From the NCBI GenBank assembly GCA_014379815.1, contig JACMLA010000484.1, positions 1-5,133 on the forward strand: a DNA stretch of 5,133 nt, read 5' to 3'. The notes beneath the pieces are model-generated. The model was given only the letters and a program-made list of their open reading frames with translations, was not told where the DNA came from and did no database searches. Of the stretch, positions 1-5,133 are shown piece by piece. This DNA is from Bryobacteraceae bacterium. Lineage in GTDB: Bacteria; Acidobacteriota; Terriglobia; Bryobacterales; Bryobacteraceae. The number at the start of each line of letters is the position of its first letter. Positions within the stretch are counted from its first letter, which is position 1. A program made the translations under genes and the position numbers.

Positions 1-430
1 TATATCCGACAACCGGTTCGTGCAGATCGCGTATCAGACCACGGTCCAGCGCCACGCCTACGACAGAGGAAAGAAGACTCTTGGTGACGCTGAACGTCAT
101 GTCGACCCGGTTGGGATTACCCCATTCGGCAACGATTCGTCCATGGCGCAGGATGATCCCTGTTTCGGACCCTCGTTCGGTAAAAGGCCCGAGAGGTTCG
201 CCGTAAGCTTCCCGGGCAAATGTCAGGTCATGGGCTCGCCGCAGATCCTTCGGTGTCTTCGACTCGGCTGTCTTAATGAAGTCAATTGCCTGCTTTAACT
301 TGTCTTCGTGGAAACCGGCATCAGCCGCAGTTGTGACGGACCATGTGTGACGAGGCGGGAAGTAGGAAGAAGTCTGCGCCTGCAGGGCGACGCAGGTGAG
401 CAGTAGAATGACAATTCGCCGGGGCATCAT
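1..430 (-). CDS. Exported serine hydrolase, beta-lactamase/PBP fold (N-terminal part, runs off left edge)
   Basis: The frame is open to the left edge and gives 143 codons. Residues 1-19 look like a Sec signal peptide: MMPRR, then a hydrophobic core IVILLLTCVAL, then QA|Q, so the product is probably periplasmic or secreted. LLTC is not a good lipobox. After a linker comes the start of a beta-lactamase-type domain: GIILRHGRIVAEWG (91-104), then the SxxK nucleophile motif S114-V-T-K117 followed by SLLSSVVGVALDRGLI. In the class C beta-lactamase/esterase/PBP-like superfamily (Pfam Beta-lactamase type) this Ser is acylated and the Lys assists. The later Tyr-x-Asn and KTG-like motifs would lie outside the window, so substrate (beta-lactam, ester, peptide or amide) cannot be told. 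Start: the second of two in-frame candidates is chosen (ATG at 430, with AGGG at 438-441 seven bases upstream). An ATG at 445 would add five residues but has no clear ribosome binding site. It sits just downstream of the BON gene and is probably co-transcribed with it. Confidence 0.85.
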   Translation of the reverse strand, partial: MMPRRIVILLLTCVALQAQTSSYFPPRHTWSVTTAADAGFHEDKLKQAIDFIKTAESKTPKDLRRAHDLTFAREAYGEPLGPFTERGSETGIILRHGRIVAEWGNPNRVDMTFSVTKSLLSSVVGVALDRGLIRDLHEPVVGY

Positions 431-440
431 GCGTATGCCC
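422..440 (-). promoter_or_regulatory. Small hairpin over the serine hydrolase start codon
   Basis: On the minus strand GGGCAT (440-435) and ATGCCC (427-422) form a perfect 6-bp inverted repeat with a 7-nt loop. The 5' arm contains the G's of the AGGG ribosome-binding-like sequence. The first ATG (430-428) lies at the loop edge and the second ATG (427-425) lies in the 3' arm. If it folds in the mRNA it would hide the initiation region, and ribosomes finishing the BON gene (stop at 458-460) could open it, giving translational coupling. The inverted repeat is seen directly; the regulatory role is inference, and a 6-bp stem can arise by chance. Confidence 0.3.
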
Positions 441-457
441 TGCATTGTACCCGCGGT

Positions 458-847
458 TTATGGGATATCGGCCACAGGCTCGGGACGGCCCAGCGCGATA
501 TCTCCGATCGCATCCTTCAGGACGGTGCCAATGCAGATCTGATTGTGGACATCCTGCACGCCGCGGACGCGCCAGGCGCACTCACCGGCTTCGCGCTTCT
601 GCTCCCGGGAGCTTACAGTTCCCGTGAGAGTCACCTGACCCGAAGCGAGCTCAACCTCAATCTCGCTGGCATCCACGTGCGGGCTGTGCAGCAGCTCTTC
701 GCTTACCTCCTCATGAATGCGTGCGTCTGTGCGAGGCACGGGTTTTGGTCCACGTCCGGAATGTCCGCTGCTTTGCAGATCGCGGTAGCGGTCATCCTGA
801 CCGTAGTCCCGGCCGACAAAATTCTCATTCGTGTACTGCCTGCTCAT
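458..847 (-). CDS. BON-domain protein, 129 aa, no signal peptide
   Basis: Complete small gene. The N-terminal ~40 residues are polar and probably disordered, rich in Asp, Arg, Gly and Tyr (GRDYGQDDRYRD, then GRGPKPVPRTDARI). A BON domain follows at about 41-108: DARIHEEVSEELLHSPHVDA, the beta hairpin with the hallmark G70-Q-V-T-L-T-G-T-V, a helix REQKREAGECAWRV, and the closing RGVQDVHNQI. BON domains are alpha/beta modules thought to bind phospholipid or other ligands, found in OsmY, potassium-binding Kbp and many stress proteins. OsmY is periplasmic, but this protein has no signal peptide and should be cytoplasmic. A short tail (109-129, ending RPEPVADIP) follows. The frame extends upstream to an ATG at 907, but the ATG at 847 is chosen because AAGGGG lies seven bases before it and homologues I recall begin in this style. 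Stop TAA is at 458-460. Stress or osmotic function is family inference only. Confidence 0.9.
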   Translation of the reverse strand: MSRQYTNENFVGRDYGQDDRYRDLQSSGHSGRGPKPVPRTDARIHEEVSEELLHSPHVDASEIEVELASGQVTLTGTVSSREQKREAGECAWRVRGVQDVHNQICIGTVLKDAIGDIALGRPEPVADIP

Positions 848-854
848 TGCGAGT

Positions 855-860
855 CCCCTT
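855..860 (-). promoter_or_regulatory. Ribosome binding site of the BON gene (decides the start)
   Basis: AAGGGG on the minus strand ends seven bases before the ATG at 847. It is the strongest Shine-Dalgarno-like sequence among the leftward genes and favours 847 over the in-frame upstream ATG at 907. Confidence 0.65.
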
Positions 861-872
861 TTTCTCTGATCG

Positions 873-891
873 CTGCCGGGGCCGCCGGCAG
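873..891 (-). promoter_or_regulatory. GC-rich hairpin in the BON gene leader
   Basis: CTGCCGG and CCGGCAG form a perfect 7-bp stem around a 5-nt loop, and short flanking arms ATCG/CGAT (869-872 and 897-900) could extend it after an internal bulge. On the minus strand it ends 12 bases before the AAGGGG site. No T-run follows it on the minus strand (the sequence continues CGATCAGAGAAAAAGG), so it is not a typical intrinsic terminator for the amine oxidase transcript. It could be a 5'-UTR structure or an mRNA stabiliser. Just upstream on the minus strand, a weak promoter-like pair (ATGACA at 921-916, CATATC at 896-891, 19-bp spacing) can be drawn, but I do not rely on it. Confidence 0.35.
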
Positions 892-996
892 ATATGCGAT
901 AGACCATGCCGTTGTTGTCATGCCGCTCAGTAACGCAATGCCGCAGGAGCGATTCATGCAGGGGAGACGCTGTCTTTGCTTGTTACTCGCCCACTT

Positions 997-2238
997 TCAC
1001 AGTGACAGGATCTCCCGTGCTGCCCTCTGGCCGGTCAGAATCGCACCGTGCACGAGCCCGCTTCTTCCAGTCGACTCGCTAGCTTCGCCCGCAAAGAAAA
1101 GGCGGTTTCCAACTGGCGCGGCAAGTTGCGCGGTTGCGTCTGTGTTACCAGCGGTGACATAGCTGTAGGCCCCTTTTGACCATTCGTCGGTTTGCCAGTT
1201 GTGGGTATGCGCGGATACGAGGCTGTCTTCGATCCGGCTCCGGCCAGTATTCAGAAGACGCGACAACGCATCCAGTGCCCTGTCGATAATTTCTGCGCGA
1301 GTCAATGCGCTCAAACGGGCAGCGCGTGGGCCGCCACACCATGCCGTAAGCACCGGAGCAGTGACGGGCAGGTGCGTCCACCAGGTTGGAAAGTCCTCGG
1401 CGTGGGAATGCAGCATGCTGAAACTTGGCCAGAAGCTCTCGCGGAACGCTAGTGTGACACGCATCACCGGCCCGGTGGCGATCCGTTTTGCCGCTTCTGT
1501 GTTGGGTACCGGCGGATCAAAACGGACCGAGGGAAGTACGGGTGGAGGAACTGTAAGCACGGCGAACCTGCAGGAAAACGTCCCGGAGTCAGTGGCAACA
1601 ACTACTCCGCTTTCGGACCACTTTACGGAGCGAACCGGGCAGGCCAGTCGCAGAGTCGCGTCGTTGGGAAGACTGTGGATCATTTCTGATACCAGTGAGG
1701 AGTATCCCGTGCTGATGGCAAACAGCTTGTGACCCTCGTCGGCCTCTTCCGCCGCCGAGCTGCTTTGCAGCCACTTCACGCTGATGTTCTCGCTATCGGC
1801 AGCGTCAAAACCTTCTATGTACTCCCGGGCCCAGCGCCGTGATGTCTGGTCAAAGTGAGCAGCGTGGGTCGCAACAAACTGGCTGAAGCTGATGTCCTCT
1901 CCCCGGTACGTTTCGAGCGTCGAAAAGATCTCGTCTACCTGCTCCGGGAAAGTGCAGTTTCCCAGCTTTCCATTTTCGTAGCAAAGGCGATTACCGCATC
2001 GTTCCTGAGCTGGGATACCCCACTTGCGGATCAGCTCCCAGGTCGCTTCCGGTGTGCCATGTATGAATTCCGCACCCAGCTCCGCGACTACCGGAAGTCC
2101 GGGGAGAGGCTCGCTCCACATCCTTCCGCCAGCGCGGTCCCTTGCTTCTGCTATCAGCACCCGGTGACCGGCTTCCCCCAAAATCCGCGCTGCGGTGAGA
2201 CCCGCGGCCCCGGCTCCTACTACGACGGTGTCAAACAT
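997..2238 (-). CDS. FAD-dependent amine oxidase family oxidoreductase (flavin monoamine oxidase-like), 413 aa
   Basis: Complete flavoprotein. The N-terminal Rossmann dinucleotide site is VVVGAGAAGLTAARIL (GxGxxG at G8, G10, G13) with the ribose-binding acidic residue in LIAEARDRAGGRM (E31, GGRM 37-40), followed by the family motif ELGAEFIHG (53-61). The substrate domain spans roughly 65-340. The C-terminal FAD motif is RLFFAGEASES (379-389) then GLVHGAILTG, and YSYVTAGN (358-365) precedes it. Length is about right for bacterial members (400-450 aa). Relatives oxidise primary or polyamines, or sometimes L-amino acids or carotenoid-like substrates, reducing FAD and passing electrons to O2; the substrate here is unknown. 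No Tat or Sec signal is seen, so it is probably cytoplasmic. Odd point: in the segment GPVMRVTLAFRESFW, residue R260 falls where monoamine oxidases carry the lysine near flavin N5. The start at 2238 places the FAD motif at the usual distance from the N-terminus, but the ribosome binding site is poor (CAGG abuts the ATG; AGAGGG is about 17 bases upstream). It is divergent from smc. Confidence 0.92.
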   Translation of the reverse strand: MFDTVVVGAGAAGLTAARILGEAGHRVLIAEARDRAGGRMWSEPLPGLPVVAELGAEFIHGTPEATWELIRKWGIPAQERCGNRLCYENGKLGNCTFPEQVDEIFSTLETYRGEDISFSQFVATHAAHFDQTSRRWAREYIEGFDAADSENISVKWLQSSSAAEEADEGHKLFAISTGYSSLVSEMIHSLPNDATLRLACPVRSVKWSESGVVVATDSGTFSCRFAVLTVPPPVLPSVRFDPPVPNTEAAKRIATGPVMRVTLAFRESFWPSFSMLHSHAEDFPTWWTHLPVTAPVLTAWCGGPRAARLSALTRAEIIDRALDALSRLLNTGRSRIEDSLVSAHTHNWQTDEWSKGAYSYVTAGNTDATAQLAAPVGNRLFFAGEASESTGRSGLVHGAILTGQRAAREILSL

Positions 2239-2285
2239 CCTGAATACGATGCTACCCTCTCCGATCTATTACCTTCGCTCACCGA

Positions 2286-2300
2286 CCTACAATATGTAGG
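2286..2300. repeat. Short inverted repeat in the divergent spacer (possible operator)
   Basis: CCTACA-ATA-TGTAGG is a perfect inverted repeat (6-bp arms, 3-bp spacer) lying 48 bp upstream of the amine oxidase start and 41 bp upstream of the candidate smc -35. On the minus strand it overlaps a weak promoter-like pair for the amine oxidase gene (TTGTAG at 2292-2287, TAATAG at 2271-2266), whose 15-bp spacing is short. Its symmetry and position fit a dimeric repressor site controlling the flavoenzyme, but no regulator gene is visible and one short palindrome could be chance. Confidence 0.3.
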
Positions 2301-2340
2301 GGTAGATACGCGGGGGAATCCAGATGTCGTGGGCGAGTTC

Positions 2341-2369
2341 TTTACTTCAGATCAAATGCGTCGTAAGAT
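2341..2369 (+). promoter_or_regulatory. smc: Candidate sigma-70-type promoter for smc
   Basis: TTTACT (2341-2346) and TAAGAT (2364-2369) are separated by exactly 17 bp and each matches four of six bases of the -35 and -10 consensus. Transcription would begin near 2376, giving a leader of about 60 nt before the GTG at 2436. No better pair was found in the spacer on the plus strand. The assignment is by eye. Confidence 0.35.
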
Positions 2370-2400
2370 CAAGGGCAACCCCCCGAGCCGGGCTGTTTAG

Positions 2401-2432
2401 CCTGGAAGACACATTTTACCTGGGAAGACACA
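2401..2432 (+). repeat. Imperfect tandem repeat carrying the smc ribosome binding site
   Basis: CCTGGAAGACACA (2401-2413) and CCTGGGAAGACACA (2419-2432) differ by one inserted G and are separated by TTTTA (2414-2418). Each copy has a purine-rich GGAAG or GGGAAG core. Only the second is correctly spaced from a start codon. The arrangement suggests a local duplication of the initiation region. Confidence 0.6.
2422..2427 (+). promoter_or_regulatory. smc: Ribosome binding site of smc, supporting a GTG start
   Basis: GGGAAG lies eight bases before GTG (2436-2438). The reading frame is closed upstream by TAA at 2364-2366, and no ATG, GTG or TTG codon occurs in frame between that stop and 2436, so GTG is the first usable start codon. 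Confidence 0.55.
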
Positions 2433-2435
2433 CCG

Positions 2436-5133
2436 GTGCTGCAGCTCAAACGTATCGAATTACAGGGATTTAAGTCGTTCTGCGACCGTCAGGAGATGCG
2501 GTTTCACGGCAACGGCATTGCGGCCGTTGTTGGCCCGAATGGATGCGGCAAATCCAACCTGAGCGACGCCATCAGCTGGGTTTTGGGAGAGCAGTCTGCC
2601 CGCAGCTTGCGCGGAAGCCGCATGGAAGATGTGATCTTCGCTGGAACGCGAGACCGGAAGCCGGTTGGAATGGCTTCGGTCACCATGACCATGGTGGAGC
2701 CCGCACTCCATTCCGATTCGCCCGGTAACGGAACTGGCAATGGGAATGGAAACGGACATGCCAAATCTCACGCGGGCGAGGTAACGATCACTCGCCGGCT
2801 GTATCGCTCCGGGGAAAGCGAGTATCTGATCAACGGGCACACCGCCAGACTTCGCGACATTCAGGATATTTTCATGGGCAGCGGTCTGGGACCGGAAAGC
2901 TACGCCATCATCGAGCAAGGTCGCATCGGTCAGATTCTTTCGACACGACCTCAGGACCGGCGGGCCGTGCTGGAAGAAGCCGCGGGCATCAGCCGGTTCC
3001 GCACTAAAAAAAGGCTCTCCGAGGTTAGACTCGAATCGGCTAAAGGCAATCTGACGAGGGTTTTCGACATCCTCGAAGAAGTGGGACGCCAGCTGAATTC
3101 GCTGAAGCGTCAGGCCACCAAAGCAAAAAGATTTACTGAGCTTCGGACTGAAATGATCGGCCAGTTGCGGGTTGCGCTAACCGGACGTTTCCAGCTGCTG
3201 GAGCGTGAAGCCGCAAAAGCAGCCCTGGAATTGAACGCAGCAACGCAGGAATTCCGGACCCTCAGCGCGGAAGTCGAAGGCAAGGAGAAGGCAGCTTCTG
3301 CCATCCTGGAACGATCCTACGCTCTGGAAGCTCAACTGACGGAACTTCGCCGACATCTGGCGGAACAGAGGGTAGATGCGGAGCGGGTCAAGGGCAGGCT
3401 GGAAGCCCAGGGACGGGAAATCTCCTCGATCGCGCAGAGGCTTGGACGCGGAGAGACGGAAAGCGTGGAGCTGGAGAAACGCTTCGCTCAGCAGCAGCTG
3501 GACTTACGCGACTACACGGCGCGGGTTGAGGAGCTGGAACAAAAAGCGCAGACTTCCCGCCGGGCGCTCCAGACAAAAACAGAGGAACGCGACCGTGCCC
3601 AGAATTCTTTGCGGGAGCGCGAACGGGCTCTGGAGACTGCGCGGCAGCAGGTATTGCGATTGCTTGGCGAGGCCTCTGGTCTGAAGAATCAGCTGGGGCA
3701 AATTGAGCAGTTTCTGGCTGGTCTGCAACGCGATGCGGAACGGCTTTCCCGGGACGAACACGCTGCAACTGCCGATCAGGAAAGACTGAAAGTAGCGAAG
3801 GTCGAGCTGGCGGCGCAAATTACGGCCCGGCAGGCCGGAGTGCAAAGAACGGTAGAGCAGAGGCGGGAGGTAGAGTCACTTCTGGCAGCGTTGCGGGTGC
3901 AGTCGGGAGAGGGTCGGCGCAAGCTGGAGGAGTTGCGGGGCGAAGCGTCCCGGCTCCGTGCCAGGCGCGATTCCCTGAATGACATCATTCGTCACCGCTC
4001 CTATACGACCCAATCGGTGAAGCGCCTGTTTACGGCTGCTGAGAAAGGTCAGGCGCAATTTCGTCCGATTGGAGTACTGGCGGATTTTCTGGAAGCGGAT
4101 CCGCAATTTGAAAAAGCGGCGGAAGAGTTTCTGCATGAGGAGCTCGAGTTTGTGCTGGTTCCTGACTGGACGGAAGCGGAGAGGGCGCTCGCGTTTGTGA
4201 AAGCCGACGCCGATGGCCGCGCGACGTTCCTCGTCCAGCCTCCGGCGGATTCTTCAGGTCAACAACCAGAGGACCAGATGCCAGAGGGGATTCTGGCGCG
4301 ATTGCGGGATGTCGTTCGCATGCACGGACCTCTGGCTGACGCCGGGACCGATTTTCTGCCGAGGTTGTCGCGATGTTTTCTCGTGCCAGATCATGCAACG
4401 GCCCAGAGGCTGGCGAGTGAGTTCCCTGCTCTCTACTTTCTTCTTCCTGACGGGATCTGCTACCAGAACTTTTCGGTGACGGGGGGTAAGAAGTCGGGCA
4501 GCGGTCCTCTCGGTTTAAAGCGGGAACTGCGCGAGTTGAGCGCAAAGTACACCGAAAAGCAGCGCGAGTTTGAAGAAACCAGCAGTATTCTGGAACAACT
4601 TGAGGCTGAGACTGCGAAGAGAACGGCGGAACTGGACGAGTTGCGCGCGCAGCAAAACCGTCAGGAAAAGGACGGCGTTGGTCTCGATGCCGAGATGCGG
4701 AAAGTAAATGATGACTTGTCACGCAGCGCGTCGAAGCTGCAGGTCGCAAAGACCGAACTGGCTCGTTTGACTCAGGAGCGTCTCAAAGGAGAGGAACGCC
4801 GGGACTCAGCGCAGCGCGTTGTTCTTGAGAAGGAGGCAGCCCGTGTTGCTCAGGAAGAGGCGCTGGCCGAAGCACGATCCTCACTGGAAGGCCTGCAGCG
4901 GGAAGCGGCGCGGCTGGGTGAGGAACACTCGGCCTTGCGTGTAGAACAGGCAGGATTGGACGAGAGGCACCGGTCCGATAGCGCGGCCAAGCGGAGAATC
5001 GGCGACGAGATTCAGGAGATGGCTAATCGCAAGCAGAATCTTGCCCGCGAGATGGAGCGACTGGGAATCGAGAAGTCGCGATTGCTGGCGGACAATCTGG
5101 AGCTGGACGGGCGTGCATCCACGCTTGCTGAGA
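2436..5133 (+). CDS. smc: Chromosome partition/condensation ATPase SMC (N-terminal ~899 aa, runs off right edge)
   Basis: SMC dimers with ScpA/ScpB extrude DNA loops and organise the chromosome in the cytoplasm. The protein begins MLQLKRIELQGFKSF. Head motifs: Walker A G33-PNGCGKSN; R-loop SARSLRG (R59) followed by MEDVIFAGT; and the Q-loop in AIIEQGRIGQIL (Q161), then RRAVLEEAAGISRFR (175-189). The first coiled-coil arm covers roughly 190-525, rich in Glu, Arg, Lys, Gln and Leu heptads. The hinge runs from about 540 to 695 (PIGVLADFLEADPQFEKAAE, then GRATFLV, then LLPDGICYQNFSVTGGK at 669-685). The returning arm runs from 700 to the edge. Family members are about 1,150-1,250 aa, so roughly 300 residues are missing, including the second part of the arm, the LSGGEK-like signature and Walker B. 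The frame is uninterrupted. Odd points are a Gly/Asn-rich loop at 97-107 in the head and a hinge without the usual Gly-Gly. MukB is excluded by the motifs; other long-coil ATPases (RecN, SbcC) do not have this head and hinge. Confidence 0.97.
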   Translation, partial: MLQLKRIELQGFKSFCDRQEMRFHGNGIAAVVGPNGCGKSNLSDAISWVLGEQSARSLRGSRMEDVIFAGTRDRKPVGMASVTMTMVEPALHSDSPGNGTGNGNGNGHAKSHAGEVTITRRLYRSGESEYLINGHTARLRDIQDIFMGSGLGPESYAIIEQGRIGQILSTRPQDRRAVLEEAAGISRFRTKKRLSEVRLESAKGNLTRVFDILEEVGRQLNSLKRQATKAKRFTELRTEMIGQLRVALTGRFQLLEREAAKAALELNAATQEFRTLSAEVEGKEKAASAILERSYALEAQLTELRRHLAEQRVDAERVKGRLEAQGREISSIAQRLGRGETESVELEKRFAQQQLDLRDYTARVEELEQKAQTSRRALQTKTEERDRAQNSLRERERALETARQQVLRLLGEASGLKNQLGQIEQFLAGLQRDAERLSRDEHAATADQERLKVAKVELAAQITARQAGVQRTVEQRREVESLLAALRVQSGEGRRKLEELRGEASRLRARRDSLNDIIRHRSYTTQSVKRLFTAAEKGQAQFRPIGVLADFLEADPQFEKAAEEFLHEELEFVLVPDWTEAERALAFVKADADGRATFLVQPPADSSGQQPEDQMPEGILARLRDVVRMHGPLADAGTDFLPRLSRCFLVPDHATAQRLASEFPALYFLLPDGICYQNFSVTGGKKSGSGPLGLKRELRELSAKYTEKQREFEETSSILEQLEAETAKRTAELDELRAQQNRQEKDGVGLDAEMRKVNDDLSRSASKLQVAKTELARLTQERLKGEERRDSAQRVVLEKEAARVAQEEALAEARSSLEGLQREAARLGEEHSALRVEQAGLDERHRSDSAAKRRIGDEIQEMANRKQNLAREMERLGIEKSRLLADNLELDGRASTLAE

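Noticed and set aside
848..907. Upstream in-frame start of the BON protein at 907
   Set aside because: It would add 20 residues with no family resemblance and place the start ahead of the hairpin, while the ATG at 847 has a strong, well-spaced AAGGGG.
545..1162. 205-codon plus-strand open frame overlapping the BON and amine oxidase genes
   Set aside because: It is antisense to two well-supported genes, its product has no recognisable domain, and its composition is that of a reverse-strand shadow.
1199..1732. 177-codon plus-strand open frame inside the amine oxidase gene
   Set aside because: Antisense to the flavoprotein, which has clear motifs throughout; the translation has no family resemblance.
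1855..2400. Plus-strand open frame over the amine oxidase 5' end and the spacer, ending near the smc start
   Set aside because: Most of it is antisense to the FAD-binding region, the translation is low-information, and it has no evident ribosome binding site.
2460..2918. 152-codon minus-strand open frame over the SMC head
   Set aside because: Antisense to the strongly conserved Walker A and Q-loop region, with no domain of its own.
3006..3012. Run of seven A's in smc as a possible programmed frameshift or slippage site
   Set aside because: The zero frame (T-K-K-R) continues as normal SMC sequence. A -1 shift would stop at a TAG about 15 bases later, and no clear stimulatory structure is visible.
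4030..4749. 239-codon minus-strand open frame inside smc
   Set aside because: It is the reverse complement of the hinge and coiled-coil coding sequence; the Pro/Ser/Arg-rich translation is typical of an antisense shadow of Glu/Arg/Leu-rich coiled coil.

Overview
The window looks like ordinary chromosome from a free-living bacterium with moderately high GC. My best guess is Acidobacteriota. That rests on the style of the SMC N-terminal head (a long low-complexity loop after the 'GTRDRKPVGMASVTMTMVEP' segment), the SMC hinge sequence and a signal peptide ending in 'LQAQT'. It is recognition from memory, not a search result. I see no mobile element, tRNA, rRNA, CRISPR array or phage signature.

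There are two transcription directions. Leftward (minus strand), read from about 2240 down to 1, there are three genes. The first is a complete FAD-dependent amine-oxidase-family flavoprotein (413 aa). The second is a small BON-domain protein (129 aa) with a strong ribosome binding site. The third is the N-terminal 143 codons of an exported serine hydrolase of the beta-lactamase/penicillin-binding-protein fold, which runs off the left edge. The last two are only about 27 bp apart and are probably co-transcribed. The BON gene is 149 bp from the amine oxidase and may have its own promoter.

Rightward (plus strand), from a GTG at 2436 to the right edge, is the first ~899 codons of smc, the chromosome-condensation ATPase. 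It includes the N-terminal head half, the first coiled-coil arm, the hinge and part of the returning arm. The C-terminal head half (signature motif, Walker B) lies beyond the window.

The 197-bp divergent spacer (2239-2435) holds a plausible smc promoter, a short perfect inverted repeat and a tandem 13/14-bp repeat whose second copy carries the smc ribosome binding site. No stretch over 300 bp lacks a gene. The genes do not form an obvious pathway: smc is housekeeping, and the leftward genes look like accessory metabolism, stress and envelope functions. I found no convincing undescribed system. The findings are small-scale: unusual residues in the flavoenzyme and the SMC hinge, a Gly-Asn loop in the SMC head, and a few hairpins near translation starts.
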